A stretch of 61,146 nt of DNA from Chloroflexota bacterium (lineage in GTDB: Bacteria > Chloroflexota > Anaerolineae > UBA4142), in contig JAMCQI010000062.1 in the NCBI GenBank assembly GCA_023381515.1, positions 1-61,146 of the forward strand. The letters run 5' to 3'. Positions within the stretch are counted from its first letter, which is position 1, and each line of letters starts with the position of its first letter. A program made the translations under genes and the position numbers. Shown piece by piece: positions 17,705 to 27,011 of this stretch. A model generated the notes under the pieces. The model saw only the letters and a list, made by a program, of their open reading frames with translations, ran no database searches and was not told the origin of the DNA.

Positions 17705-17737
17705 CCCCTTCCCGCTAGACGGGGAGGGGTGTTTATT
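17705..17737 (+). terminator. Intrinsic terminator of secF
   Basis: CCCCTTCCCG (17705-17714) with CGGGGAGGGG (17720-17729), ten pairs including one G-T, 5-nt loop, followed by a T-rich tail. Confidence 0.85.
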
Positions 17738-17772
17738 TAGGTCGTTTCACAACCGATTTGCATCCAGCCATT

Positions 17773-17801
17773 TTGACGCGACTCGACGGATGTGGTAACA
17801 T
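17773..17801 (+). promoter_or_regulatory. Promoter directly abutting the GNAT gene start
   Basis: TTGACG (17773-17778), 17-nt spacer, TAACAT (17796-17801). The GTG start codon at 17808 lies where transcription should begin, so the mRNA is probably leaderless. Confidence 0.75.
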
Positions 17802-17807
17802 GTGGGT

Positions 17808-18659
17808 GTGAGTCAGCGAGTGCTAGTCCGTCCCGCGCGGGCGGAAGACAAAGACGCCATTGTAGATTTCTGTCAGAACACTTTTGAATGGGGCGATTAC
17901 ATCCCCCGTGTTTGGGATAGCTGGCTTGCCGATCAGAAGAACAAGCTCCTGGTTGGCGTGGTGAATGGCCGGCCGGTTGGGCTTTTGCACGTGCTCTTTC
18001 TCGAAACTGGACAGGCCTGGCTGGAAGGAATGCGTGTGCATCCCGACTTTCGCCGCCTGGGGGTCGGGACTGCTATGGATATCGACGCACGCGAGCAGGC
18101 GGCCAAGCTTGGCTATCACATCGCCAGGCTCGTCACCAGCGTCGATAATCTCCCGGCCCAAAGGACTCTCCCTACCCAGGGGTATCACTTTTTGGCCCGG
18201 TTCAATAACTGGAAGGCTCCGCCGGCCGAGCTTGAATCGACCCCATTCCCGGTCGCGGTCCCTGGCGATCTGCCGGTTATCCTCATGATGTGGAACCATT
18301 CCCGCGCCAGGGAGGCGGGCTCGGGACTTTTGGCGCATTTGGACTGGAAATGGACGGAGCTGACCGAGCACCGATTGCTCACCCATATAGATGCGGGTGA
18401 GGTCCGCATGGCCCCACGCGGGTTTGCGATCCTTCATCCATTCGAAGAGGAGGACGAGAGGGGCATCGAAATCCTCGCCCTGTGTGGCGACGAAGAAACC
18501 TCCAACCGGCTGGCGCTTGGCGCGCGCGCGGAAACGCATTATCGCGGCTATTCGCAAGTAGAAGCTATTCTCGCGGAGGATGATCAGCTCGCCACGGCTC
18601 TCTCGAATGCAGGCTATATGCGAGAAGGCGGCGAGTTGGTGTACGAGCAAACACTCTAG
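17808..18659 (+). CDS. GNAT-family N-acetyltransferase
   Basis: 283 residues. The N-terminal half is a GNAT domain, with the acetyl-CoA loop in FRRLGVGTAM near residue 85 preceded by LEGMRVHPD. The C-terminal half is a second, weaker GNAT-like unit, so the protein may be a tandem GNAT. The acceptor is unknown. A GTG at 17802 is also in frame but would lie at the edge of the -10 element; the GTG at 17808 matches the expected transcription start, with no Shine-Dalgarno sequence, which suggests leaderless translation. Confidence 0.85.
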   Translation: MSQRVLVRPARAEDKDAIVDFCQNTFEWGDYIPRVWDSWLADQKNKLLVGVVNGRPVGLLHVLFLETGQAWLEGMRVHPDFRRLGVGTAMDIDAREQAAKLGYHIARLVTSVDNLPAQRTLPTQGYHFLARFNNWKAPPAELESTPFPVAVPGDLPVILMMWNHSRAREAGSGLLAHLDWKWTELTEHRLLTHIDAGEVRMAPRGFAILHPFEEEDERGIEILALCGDEETSNRLALGARAETHYRGYSQVEAILAEDDQLATALSNAGYMREGGELVYEQTL

Positions 18660-18674
18660 ACTGAAGACTGGGTC

Positions 18675-20012
18675 GTGCCGAACAAGCCGATTGGGTTTTG
18701 CCTTTCAATCATTCTGCTAGCCACTATTTCCAGTTGTGCCCGAATGCCTGTTCCCACGGCAGACTCGCAGTCCGCTTCGCCAGCGCCTCTGATTGGCGCT
18801 CCGAACTCCGCTGCGTTTGCGGCAGTGCCGGCTGGCCGCGCCACAATCTCGGCGGTAGCCGTCGGCGGAGTGGTCGGCGGTACGGCGACACCCGCGGTCA
18901 GCCCGACGCCGAACCTGTCATCCGGTGGAACGCCGGTTGCCTACGATCGGAATCCGAACGCAATTCTGATTGAGGCGGATGTGTCAGGCGGGCCAAAATC
19001 GGCTCCCCTAGTTCAGCACGTCCCTCTATTCCGCCTTTATGCCGATGGGCTCGTGCTCTTCGCCATGGGGAGCGCCCCGCTATCGACAGGGATGGATTCC
19101 GTCATCGGTGTAGGACACCTGTCCGACGAACAGATACAGGACTGTCTCCGTGTTCTGAATGATGCCGGTTTCTATTCCCTGAATGCGCTATACGAGCCGC
19201 ACCCCAGGCCGCAAGACATGGAGACGGCGCACATTAGCGTCTACTTGAACCGGGCAAAGACAGTTGAGGTCTACGGCCCCGAAGCGGGTATGGCGCCACC
19301 GGCCTTTGCTCAAGCATTCGACCGGATCACCCACACGGTCCCCGCCGATGCAAGCCGTTTTGTGCCGGCCGAGGCTCGTCTGCAGGCCGTCCCCGTCGGC
19401 TCGGCGAGCGACTATCCGGCGGCGGTCGAGATCGAACCCTGGCCGAGTGACATCGGGGTGCGTCTCTCGGATGCAGTCGATGGGGTTGCCCTATCCGGCC
19501 GCGTTTACTCCGCCGCGGCCGACTTGGTGGCCCGGACGCTGCCCACCGAGATTTACCGTGAGGGTGAGCAGGTCTATCGAGTCCGGTTCGCGCCGACGCT
19601 CCCGCGCTCCGTCGAACTGACTAACTGGGTCAGCGCTATAGCGCAAGCTCCGCGCGAGTTTGACGGCCGGGTTTTCGACATTACGGGTTATTATCGAGGA
19701 GCGAACCTTTACGGCGAAGTAAGAGGCAACCCGACCTCCTCCCGCGACTGGGTCATCAAAGATGAAACTGGCGCGATGTACGTTAGCGGCGGCATCCCGC
19801 GCGGGCTCGATCCATCTTCTCGAGCCGATGCATGGACCGTCATCCATCTTCGCGCGGTCGTGGTCTATGTTCGATTGGGAGTCAGTCATCTCGAGGCGCG
19901 GCAAATCCAGTCTCTTTCGGGCGAGTCTCTGATGCTCGCCACACGGCCTGCTGTGCCCGCCAGCACCTATGAGCCGACGCCCGCCTTGACACCACAATTC
20001 TTGACCCCTTGA
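18675..20012 (+). CDS. Secreted lipoprotein of unknown function
   Basis: 445 residues. The signal peptide (5-20) ends in a lipobox ISSC, so the mature protein should be lipid-anchored at Cys21. A Thr/Pro/Ser-rich linker follows (about 65-85), then two globular parts, one containing PLFRLYADGLVLF and one ending with WVIKDETGAMYVSGG. No known domain is recognised. GTG start, chosen because the signal peptide begins immediately. It lies just before two CAP-domain genes on the same strand. Confidence 0.75.
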   Translation: MPNKPIGFCLSIILLATISSCARMPVPTADSQSASPAPLIGAPNSAAFAAVPAGRATISAVAVGGVVGGTATPAVSPTPNLSSGGTPVAYDRNPNAILIEADVSGGPKSAPLVQHVPLFRLYADGLVLFAMGSAPLSTGMDSVIGVGHLSDEQIQDCLRVLNDAGFYSLNALYEPHPRPQDMETAHISVYLNRAKTVEVYGPEAGMAPPAFAQAFDRITHTVPADASRFVPAEARLQAVPVGSASDYPAAVEIEPWPSDIGVRLSDAVDGVALSGRVYSAAADLVARTLPTEIYREGEQVYRVRFAPTLPRSVELTNWVSAIAQAPREFDGRVFDITGYYRGANLYGEVRGNPTSSRDWVIKDETGAMYVSGGIPRGLDPSSRADAWTVIHLRAVVVYVRLGVSHLEARQIQSLSGESLMLATRPAVPASTYEPTPALTPQFLTP

Positions 20013-20098
20013 GTTAGGTTTCGTCTTGATAGGCAAGTGATTTTGGGACCGACGATTCAATAGCACAAGAAAACTCACTGCTCGTCCGGACACAGCCT

Positions 20099-21520
20099 TT
20101 GACCCGCTTCATCGGCGTTCTTCTCTTCATTCTCATCTTGCTCGCGTCATTCACTACAGCGGCTGCCAGTTCACCAGACCAGGCTGCGGACCTGCTCGCG
20201 CGGATCAATCACGAGCGGACGACACGTGGGCTTGCTCCCTACATGCTGAATTCCAAATTGAGCGCGGCGGCCCAAGGCCAAGCGACCGATATGGCTGCGC
20301 GTGGCAAGTTCAGCCACACCGGATCGGACGGTTCGACCCCCGCACAACGGGTCGCACGCAAAGGGTACGGCAAATACAGCTGGGGGCTTCGCGTCGGAGA
20401 GAATTGGGCGTGGTATCGTGAGCCTGCCAGCGCAATGAATATGTGGATGAATAGTGCTCCTCATCGGGAGAACATTCTTCATCCCCTGTATCGTGAAATT
20501 GGGATCGGGGTGGCCGCTGCTCCGATGGGCGGGTTCGTCTATGTCGCAGACTTTGGAGCCCAGCCGAATGTCCTCCCCATATTTGTAAATGATGGCGCCG
20601 GAATCACCAATTCTCCTCAAGTTGTCCTTACCCTCACCAATGAGGATGCCGATTCGAGCGGCGATGGCCCCAGCGTGGTCGGACACGCGAATCAAGTGCT
20701 CATCTCGAACGATCCGAATTTCTCCGGTGCGCAGTGGCAACCGTTCGCGCCGCACATTCCGTGGACGCTCCCGGCTGGCGGCGGGCTCAAGACCGTCTAT
20801 GTGAAATACCGGGACTCGCGGGGCAGGACTGCGACGGCGAGCGATGCTATCACCGTGGCAGCCTCTACTCTGCCGAGCCCCATCGCGACACAGACCTACA
20901 CGCCAACTCCCAAGAAAATCGCGACACGCGAGCCTTCGCCGACATCGACCAGCACCCCCACGCGCAAGCCGTCGCCGACGTCGACCAAAACCCCCACGCG
21001 CAAGCCATCCCCCACGAGAACCAGGGCGCGACCGCAACCTTCGCCGACCCTCACAGCTAAAGCGACCGTTGCCCCAAACGCCATGGCGATCGCCTGGGGC
21101 GGCAAGGATAACGCCCCGTCGCCCACATTAGAAGACGTGGGAGGTCTGGGGAACCCTGTCGCCGCGGTCGCAGTTGCGGTCGCTCCGAGCGCAACGGCGG
21201 TTTCGACCACTCCCACAGTCTCCCAAACGGCGTCCCCCGTTCCCATCGAGGTGGTAGCTTTTACCACTCTTCAGACGCCCTTGCCCGAAATGCTGGCTCC
21301 AGGATCGGCCGCCGAGACAACGCAGAACTCGGCCGCGGGCGCCGCTGCGTCGCGCGAAATGGATTTTCTCGTTCTGGGCTCTTCCGCGTTTGGACTACTG
21401 GCCGGCGTACTGACTGTCTTTCGTTACACCGCTTGGCGGCGAAAGAGGGCGGCTCGGTGGGCGGAAAGGATGCGCGACGCTTATGAAGCCAAGGGACCGC
21501 CCCCAGAACGGTTGGCTTGA
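20099..21520 (+). CDS. CAP/SCP-domain surface protein with Thr/Pro-repeat stalk and C-terminal anchor
   Basis: 473 residues. A signal sequence (3-22) is followed by a CAP (SCP/PR1) domain with LLARINHERTTRGLAPY, FSHTGSDGS, GENWAW and NSAPHRENIL. Next come an Ig-like segment, a stalk with repeats of PSPTSTSTPTRK (DNA units near 20930-21015), an Ala/Val/Thr-rich region and a membrane helix near 425-443 with a basic cytoplasmic tail. Bacterial CAP proteins are secreted; their activity is mostly unknown. TTG start with weak support, chosen because the signal peptide begins there. Confidence 0.85.
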   Translation: MTRFIGVLLFILILLASFTTAAASSPDQAADLLARINHERTTRGLAPYMLNSKLSAAAQGQATDMAARGKFSHTGSDGSTPAQRVARKGYGKYSWGLRVGENWAWYREPASAMNMWMNSAPHRENILHPLYREIGIGVAAAPMGGFVYVADFGAQPNVLPIFVNDGAGITNSPQVVLTLTNEDADSSGDGPSVVGHANQVLISNDPNFSGAQWQPFAPHIPWTLPAGGGLKTVYVKYRDSRGRTATASDAITVAASTLPSPIATQTYTPTPKKIATREPSPTSTSTPTRKPSPTSTKTPTRKPSPTRTRARPQPSPTLTAKATVAPNAMAIAWGGKDNAPSPTLEDVGGLGNPVAAVAVAVAPSATAVSTTPTVSQTASPVPIEVVAFTTLQTPLPEMLAPGSAAETTQNSAAGAAASREMDFLVLGSSAFGLLAGVLTVFRYTAWRRKRAARWAERMRDAYEAKGPPPERLA

Positions 21521-21588
21521 TGGTCAAGTCGAAGGTTAAAGGCTTGGTTTGGTCGTCAAATCGGTGTTGGTCGCGATATTAGACCGTA

Positions 21589-22266
21589 ATGGTTCCTGGG
21601 CCAAAGCACCTCATCTCCGCCGCATCACCTGAACGAACACGGCACCGGGTCACTCGCGTGTCATTGTTTTCTGTCCTCTCCTTTACATTCCTTTTGCTGG
21701 CCTGCGCGACGGGACAGGGGTCGGCACCCCCGGCCGCTACGGCGCAGACGCCGGTTGCGCTCGCCTCGCCCGGAGCGGCGTCACTTAGTGCTCCGTCTCT
21801 CTTTCCGGAAGTCAATCTTGAGCAAACGGCTGTCTTGATTGTGGACGGCGTCAACAGGGCTCGATCTCAAAGCCGGCTCCCCCCGCTCCAAGCGGACCCA
21901 GCCTTGACCCGCCTGGCGCAAGAGCGGAGCGCCGACATGATCGCTCGGGACTATTTCAGCCATGACGATCCGCGGACGGGCGAGGAACTGCTCATCATCT
22001 ATCTCAAGCGTGCAAATATCTCTTACCGATACGCAGGGGAGAACATCGCCGAGATCAAGAACGATATAGGATGGGTGCCGCCTCCGCTGACAGTGAGTTC
22101 GCGCTACAATGCTCAAGAACTCGCGAACGAGCTGGAGAGCGGATGGCTGAACAGCCCGGAGCATCGCGCCAACATCATGAACTCTCACTACCACCGGACC
22201 GGCGTCGGTCTCACGGCTGCGAGCGATGGACGCCGCATCGTCGCCACTCAGGTCTTTGCCGATTGA
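21589..22266 (+). CDS. CAP-domain lipoprotein
   Basis: 225 residues. The N-terminal hydrophobic stretch ends in a lipobox LLAC near residue 39. The CAP domain carries VNRARSQSRLPPL, DYFSHDDP, AGENIAEI and NSPEHRANIMN, the standard motifs with the His and Glu of the CAP cavity. It is the second CAP protein in a row; the two share motif order but not length or anchoring. Gap of 24 nt to the histidine kinase gene. Confidence 0.87.
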   Translation: MVPGPKHLISAASPERTRHRVTRVSLFSVLSFTFLLLACATGQGSAPPAATAQTPVALASPGAASLSAPSLFPEVNLEQTAVLIVDGVNRARSQSRLPPLQADPALTRLAQERSADMIARDYFSHDDPRTGEELLIIYLKRANISYRYAGENIAEIKNDIGWVPPPLTVSSRYNAQELANELESGWLNSPEHRANIMNSHYHRTGVGLTAASDGRRIVATQVFAD

Positions 22267-22290
22267 GCACGGACGACTAGGAGGGAAATC

Positions 22291-23898
22291 TTGGCCGCTC
22301 AGGATACGCTCACCAACCGCGCGTTGGATCAGGCAATCGAACTGACCGAGGATCATCAACAGGTGTTGGCCGACCTGGCCGCACGGGTTGAGCCGTTTGC
22401 CGCCGAGCTGGCAGAAACGTGGGGAAAGGTGTATCGCGAAATCAAAGTCCGCGAGCCTCTCCCTCCTGAAACGGTGATCAAGAGTATTCAGGTGGAAGCC
22501 GTGCGCCTGTTCTTTTCCGGATTTAAACAGGGCAATTTGCGGGAGTTTTTTGCTTCATTCGGGCTGTGGGGACGCGAGCTTGCCAGCTCGGGGATGTGCT
22601 ACGACCAGGTTCTGATAATCTTGCGCGAGTACCGTCGCGCCGGCACGCCCTTCCTGCTGCGGGTGTATCGTCCGGGCGCCGATCTGCAGCTTGTCCTCGC
22701 CGCGCTCGACGATCTCTATGCGGCATTGGTCATCACCGTGGGGGCCTCTTACATCCAGGCTGCACAGGAACAACTTGTCGAGGGCGCGCGACTGCGCACG
22801 GTGGGCCAACTAGCTGGGGGTGCTTCACATTCTCTCAACAATTTCCTCACCTCGATCGTCGGGCGCGCTCAGCTGCTCCACGAGCACGCGCGCGACGCCG
22901 AGTCACAGCGGGAATCGGAGGAAATCCTGCAAACCGCGGCCGCGGCCGCCCAGGTCGTGCGGCGCCTCCAGGATTTCATGGGGCCGACGCGAGAGGAAAA
23001 GGACACCGAGACCGACCTTAACACACTCTTACGAGAGGCCGCCGAGGTCACCCGCTTCATTTGGCGTGACCAGGCCGAGGCGCGCGGTATTGTCATCGAC
23101 GTCGTCAAGGACCTCTCCGACATTCCGCCGGTCTATGTCAAGCCGAGTGAGATGCGCGAGGTATTCGTCGCCCTTGTCTTGAACGCCATCGAAGCCATGC
23201 CGCGCGGCGGCCTCATCACTCTCCGCTCAGAGCGTCGCGGCGACCAGGCGCTCGCTTCAGTCATCGACACCGGCGAAGGTATGTCCGAAGCGACCCGTCT
23301 GCGTGTTTTTGACCCGTTTTTCACCACGAAGGGGCCGATCCAGTCCGGCCTGGGTCTGAGTCGCGCAAGTGCAATTGTCGAGGAGCACGGAGGGGTGGTG
23401 GCTGTCCGAAGCGAGGCCGGAAGGGGCACTACCTTTACGATTGCCTTGCCGTTTTTCGCCAAGGCGACGGCATCCAAGCGGGAACCGGCCCCCGCGGAAG
23501 CGTTAGAGGCATCCGAAACCAAACCGGGTCCGCAGATACTCGTCATCGACGATGAAGCGCCCGTGCGCGATGTCGCCGTCAAATTTCTGACATTCCGCGG
23601 TTACTCCGTCGCGGTCGCGGACAGCGGATCCGAAGGGTTAGCCGCTTTCAAAAAGCACCCGTTCGATCTCGTCATCACCGACCTTGGCATGCCGGGCATG
23701 CCGGGGTGGCAGGTCGCACGCGAGATCAAAAAACTAAACCCAAAGACCTTGGTTGTCTTGATGACGGGCTGGGCAACGGACCTCGACGCACAGAAAGTCA
23801 AAGAGAGCGGCGTGGACCGCGTGGTCCACAAGCCCTTTGACGTGGACGAAGTGCTTGCCCTCATTAAAGAAGCCAACGGAGTCCGGGAAAAGATGTAG
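22291..23898 (+). CDS. Soluble hybrid histidine kinase with receiver domain
   Basis: 535 residues. The N-terminal all-helical region (about 1-165) resembles a globin-like or RsbR-N-type sensor. The H-box GGASHSLNNF gives phospho-acceptor His180; Asn298 is in the N-box LNAIEAMPRGG, with DTGEGMS (326-332) and GLGLS (353-357). The C-terminal receiver (from 415) has IDDEAP and phospho-acceptor Asp464 in ITDLGMPGM. No membrane helix is present, so it is cytoplasmic. TTG start after AGGAGGG. Its output partner is not obvious; the response regulator at 33284 is 9 kb away. Confidence 0.9.
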   Translation: MAAQDTLTNRALDQAIELTEDHQQVLADLAARVEPFAAELAETWGKVYREIKVREPLPPETVIKSIQVEAVRLFFSGFKQGNLREFFASFGLWGRELASSGMCYDQVLIILREYRRAGTPFLLRVYRPGADLQLVLAALDDLYAALVITVGASYIQAAQEQLVEGARLRTVGQLAGGASHSLNNFLTSIVGRAQLLHEHARDAESQRESEEILQTAAAAAQVVRRLQDFMGPTREEKDTETDLNTLLREAAEVTRFIWRDQAEARGIVIDVVKDLSDIPPVYVKPSEMREVFVALVLNAIEAMPRGGLITLRSERRGDQALASVIDTGEGMSEATRLRVFDPFFTTKGPIQSGLGLSRASAIVEEHGGVVAVRSEAGRGTTFTIALPFFAKATASKREPAPAEALEASETKPGPQILVIDDEAPVRDVAVKFLTFRGYSVAVADSGSEGLAAFKKHPFDLVITDLGMPGMPGWQVAREIKKLNPKTLVVLMTGWATDLDAQKVKESGVDRVVHKPFDVDEVLALIKEANGVREKM

Positions 23899-23930
23899 CG
23901 CGGGCAAGGCCTATCTCCCGCTTCCCCGTT

Positions 23931-25496
23931 TTACCCGTGAGGATTGGCAAGCAACTCCCTACTCTCGATCAGCTGCACGGCACGCTCGATATCGCCCGTG
24001 AGAATTCGATCATGATCGAGAAACGGGATATCGCGGCGAATTCGGTCGTGAAGCAGACGGGTCCCGCTGCCGAGAAGGTCTGGTCCGCGCCCCAAGTTCT
24101 TGAGCCGTAAGTCAACCCCTTGCGTCCCCGCAATCAGCTCAATCCCGACGATCCGAGTCGTGTTCCACACGATTTCGCGCGCATGCCGCGCCGCATTCAT
24201 CGACATCGAGACATGGTCCTCTTGGTCCGCGCTCGTCGGAATCGAGTCCACGCTGTCCGGATGTGCAAGCGTCTTGTTCTCTGAGACGAGTGCCGCCGCG
24301 GTCACCTGCGCCATCATGAGCCCACTGTTCGTCCCGCCTCCCTCTACAAGCATCATAGGCAGGCCGTCGCTCAAGTGGGCGCTGCACAATCTAAAGACGC
24401 GTCGTTCGGAAATGTTCCCTACAGCGGCAACCGCCATGCTCAGCAATTGCACTGCGAGCGCGACTGATTCGCCGTGAAAGTTCCCACCGGACCGTGCCTT
24501 GTTGGCCCCCTCTGCGTCGACAAAAATGAGCGGATTGTCAGTGGCCGCATTGATCTCTTCCTCGAGTACTCGCCGGGCGTGGCCGAGCGCATCGCGCGCC
24601 GCGCCGATGACCTGGGGTGCACAGCGGAACGAGTAGGCATCCTGCACGCGCGGGCTGGAATCCACGAGCCCGCTCGCCTCGATCCATGCGCGTACGTGCG
24701 CAGCGCATTCGATCTGCCCGGCGTGGCCCGCGGCCAGGTGCAATCTCTCGTCAAAGGCGCCCGAGAGCCCGCGAATCGCTTCGAGGCTCAGCGCGAGCGC
24801 CGCTTCGGAGTGATCGACGAGGTTCTCCGCATCTGCGACGGCGAGCGCCGAGATCGCGGCCGAGACCGTGGTGCCATTGTTGAGCGCGAGCCCCTCTTTG
24901 GCTTGCAGCTCGACTCGCGGAATCTGGGCCAACTCCATCGCACGCTTGCCGCTCATCCGCTCGCCCTTGAACCAGGTTAGGCCGCTTTCCTCCTCGGCAT
25001 CCGTCTCACCCCGGCTCATCACGAGGACCAAATGCGACAGTGGCGCCAGGTCGCCGCTTGCGCCCACCGAGCCCTTTGAGGGAACGATGGGGTGAACACC
25101 GCGATTGAGCATTTCAATCAGTGTGTCGACGACGATCTCGCGGACACCGGACAAGCCTTTGGCGAGCGTATTGGCGCGGATCAGCATCGCCGCCCGAACG
25201 GTGTCCTGGTCGAGTTCGGGTCCGACACCGGCGCTGTGGCTCAGAATCAAATTGCGCATCAAGCGCGCCGACTGCGCCGCCCGGACGGGCACATTTGCAA
25301 AGACGCCAAAACCGGTGTTGATGCCATAGACTGTGGGTGTTCCGCGCTCCAGGACCTCTTCCACCCAGGCGCGACTCCTCTGGATGCGCGGGCGCGCGAG
25401 GGGAGACAACGCAACATGGCGCCCCTGACGTGCGATGGCAACCACATCCCCGATGGTGAGGTGTTCACCATCCACTTGAACGGGTTCTTGTTTCAT
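23931..25496 (-). CDS. hutH: Histidine ammonia-lyase
   Basis: 521 residues of the aromatic amino-acid lyase family. The MIO-forming tripeptide Ala146-Ser147-Gly148 sits in GSVGASGDLAPLSHL; YGINTGFG lies at 57-64. It converts histidine to urocanate and ammonia, the first step of histidine use. No hutU, hutI or hutF is nearby. The ATG lies 8 nt after a TATAAT, so the transcript is probably leaderless. It converges with the histidine kinase gene (32-nt gap). Confidence 0.93.
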   Translation of the reverse strand: MKQEPVQVDGEHLTIGDVVAIARQGRHVALSPLARPRIQRSRAWVEEVLERGTPTVYGINTGFGVFANVPVRAAQSARLMRNLILSHSAGVGPELDQDTVRAAMLIRANTLAKGLSGVREIVVDTLIEMLNRGVHPIVPSKGSVGASGDLAPLSHLVLVMSRGETDAEEESGLTWFKGERMSGKRAMELAQIPRVELQAKEGLALNNGTTVSAAISALAVADAENLVDHSEAALALSLEAIRGLSGAFDERLHLAAGHAGQIECAAHVRAWIEASGLVDSSPRVQDAYSFRCAPQVIGAARDALGHARRVLEEEINAATDNPLIFVDAEGANKARSGGNFHGESVALAVQLLSMAVAAVGNISERRVFRLCSAHLSDGLPMMLVEGGGTNSGLMMAQVTAAALVSENKTLAHPDSVDSIPTSADQEDHVSMSMNAARHAREIVWNTTRIVGIELIAGTQGVDLRLKNLGRGPDLLGSGTRLLHDRIRRDIPFLDHDRILTGDIERAVQLIESRELLANPHG

Positions 25497-25504
25497 GAGA
25501 GTCC

Positions 25505-25534
25505 ATTATACAGAACAATGCGCCGTAAAGCCAA
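25505..25534 (-). promoter_or_regulatory. hutH promoter abutting its start codon
   Basis: On the minus strand: TTGGCT (25534-25529), 18 nt, TATAAT (25510-25505), then 8 nt and the hutH ATG. No room for a Shine-Dalgarno leader. Confidence 0.7.
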
Positions 25535-25619
25535 AAAGCCAATATCGCAGGCCAAAGTTCATCGTTCCACCGTCAAGGCCCAGAGTTCTGGAATGGGGCC
25601 TTAAACCTGAACCCTTTTT

Positions 25620-26135
25620 TTAGCCGTGTGGGGCGATGCCTTGGAGGAGCAAGGTGCGCACCAACATGTTCGGCGCCCGGATCTCTGTCATCTGCGCGCC
25701 CGACGTTAAGCAAGTTATGCGCGCGTTCTGAACGAGGAACGAGAGAACGTCTCCCAAGATCTCAAGATTCTTGTCCGGACTCATCACGATCCCGCGGATA
25801 AGGTAAGGTCCGACATACACGTCCGCCGGCACCGGGTGGGGAGCTTTATTGTTCTTGAGCGCATGCGCCGTGCTTGGCTCGTCCAGTGGGATGACTCCGA
25901 CAAAGGCGTCGTTGAAAGACGTGATCCATTTCGCAACCGGCGTGATCGGCATGGCCAGATTGCCGGTAGGTTGGAGGAGGGCAGAGGTGAGTTGCAGCGA
26001 TGCCACCGGGACATTGCTCCCCGTTTGCATGCTGAAAAAGGAAAGGCCGACTACATCCTTGCTGTCAAAATTCCCGTCGATTAAATAGTCGGGAGTCAGA
26101 ACCTGGACCGACCAAAGGGATTGTTCAGCGCACAT
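25620..26135 (-). CDS. Unrecognised small protein
   Basis: 171 residues, not recognised. It contains the predicted strand-rich segment YLIDGNFDSKDVVGLSFF near 18, a PTGNLAMPITPVA stretch, and ADVYVGPYLIRGIVMS near 103. No signal peptide or membrane segment. GAGGAGGA precedes the ATG. It lies about 18 nt after the amidohydrolase on the same strand, so the two are probably co-transcribed. The lack of long charged helices and the many beta-branched residues suggest a small beta-barrel or PilZ-like fold, but this is a guess. Confidence 0.65.
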   Translation of the reverse strand: MCAEQSLWSVQVLTPDYLIDGNFDSKDVVGLSFFSMQTGSNVPVASLQLTSALLQPTGNLAMPITPVAKWITSFNDAFVGVIPLDEPSTAHALKNNKAPHPVPADVYVGPYLIRGIVMSPDKNLEILGDVLSFLVQNARITCLTSGAQMTEIRAPNMLVRTLLLQGIAPHG

Positions 26136-26153
26136 CTTTTCCTCCTCGCGAAT

Positions 26154-27011
26154 CTAGTGCTGGATCAATTCGACGAAATTCCCGGACAGGACACATTCCT
26201 TATCTGCGTCGGAGAGAGGGAGACTGAAGATGCGTTCGACCATCCGAGCGTGGTCCGCGTGGACATAGGGGCCGTCCGTGCCGAAGAGGCACTTGTGCGG
26301 GCCGAGTGCCTGAAGGACGAGGCGCAAGACGTGGGCATCCACATACGCCGGCGCGGAGAGGTCGACAAACACGCCCTCCTTGGCGCGGGCGTAATCCCAC
26401 AGTTCTTGAAAGTATGGAATGCCGGCATGGGCGTAGAGGACCTTGAGGCCCGGGTGGCGCTCTGGGAGGAATCGGAAATCGCCGCGATCATCCTGGCCAC
26501 CAAGGTGGATTAGCAAGGGGAGAGACTTTTCTCGGCAAAAAGCCGCCACATCGTCAAGCATAGAAACCGGGTAGCGGTGCATGCATGGGTGCGCCTTGAC
26601 GCCGATCCAGCCGGGCGGTCCGACGTATTTCGCCAGTTCGGTGAGCGGGTCCGCGGTGCTTGGGTTGACAAAAATCCAGCCGTAAAAGCGATCAGGATGG
26701 GCCTGCAGGGCTCGCGCAACGGGCTGGTTGTCCGGCACCGGATAGATTTCGTAAAGCTTGCCGAGGACGTTGAACTGGCCGTCCGCGGTGACCATCTCGT
26801 TGTAGAACTTGAAGCCAAAGCTTTTTCCGGGGCCTGTGAGCAGACGGGGGAGAAGCGCGCTAGCTACGTTCGCCAGCCCTTCAACATAAAAGGGATCACA
26901 ACAAGTCGCAATCAGTGCCACGCGGTCGACCTGGCTCTGGCCCATCGCGGCAAGCAGTTGGTCGACCGTCTCCATGCGTTCTTCAAGGTGACGATGAGCA
27001 TCGACAATCAT
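26154..27011 (-). CDS. Amidohydrolase (metal-dependent TIM-barrel hydrolase)
   Basis: 285 residues. It begins MIVDAHRHL, the first metal-binding strand of amidohydrolases with His6 and His8. GVKAHPCMHRYP, LLIHLGGQDD and VLYAHAG supply later histidines, and LFGTDGPYV the conserved aspartate. This is the amidohydrolase-2 type, whose members are decarboxylases or hydrolases of small aromatic or cyclic compounds. The open frame runs 48 codons further upstream, but AGGAGG precedes the ATG at 27011. Confidence 0.85.
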   Translation of the reverse strand: MIVDAHRHLEERMETVDQLLAAMGQSQVDRVALIATCCDPFYVEGLANVASALLPRLLTGPGKSFGFKFYNEMVTADGQFNVLGKLYEIYPVPDNQPVARALQAHPDRFYGWIFVNPSTADPLTELAKYVGPPGWIGVKAHPCMHRYPVSMLDDVAAFCREKSLPLLIHLGGQDDRGDFRFLPERHPGLKVLYAHAGIPYFQELWDYARAKEGVFVDLSAPAYVDAHVLRLVLQALGPHKCLFGTDGPYVHADHARMVERIFSLPLSDADKECVLSGNFVELIQH

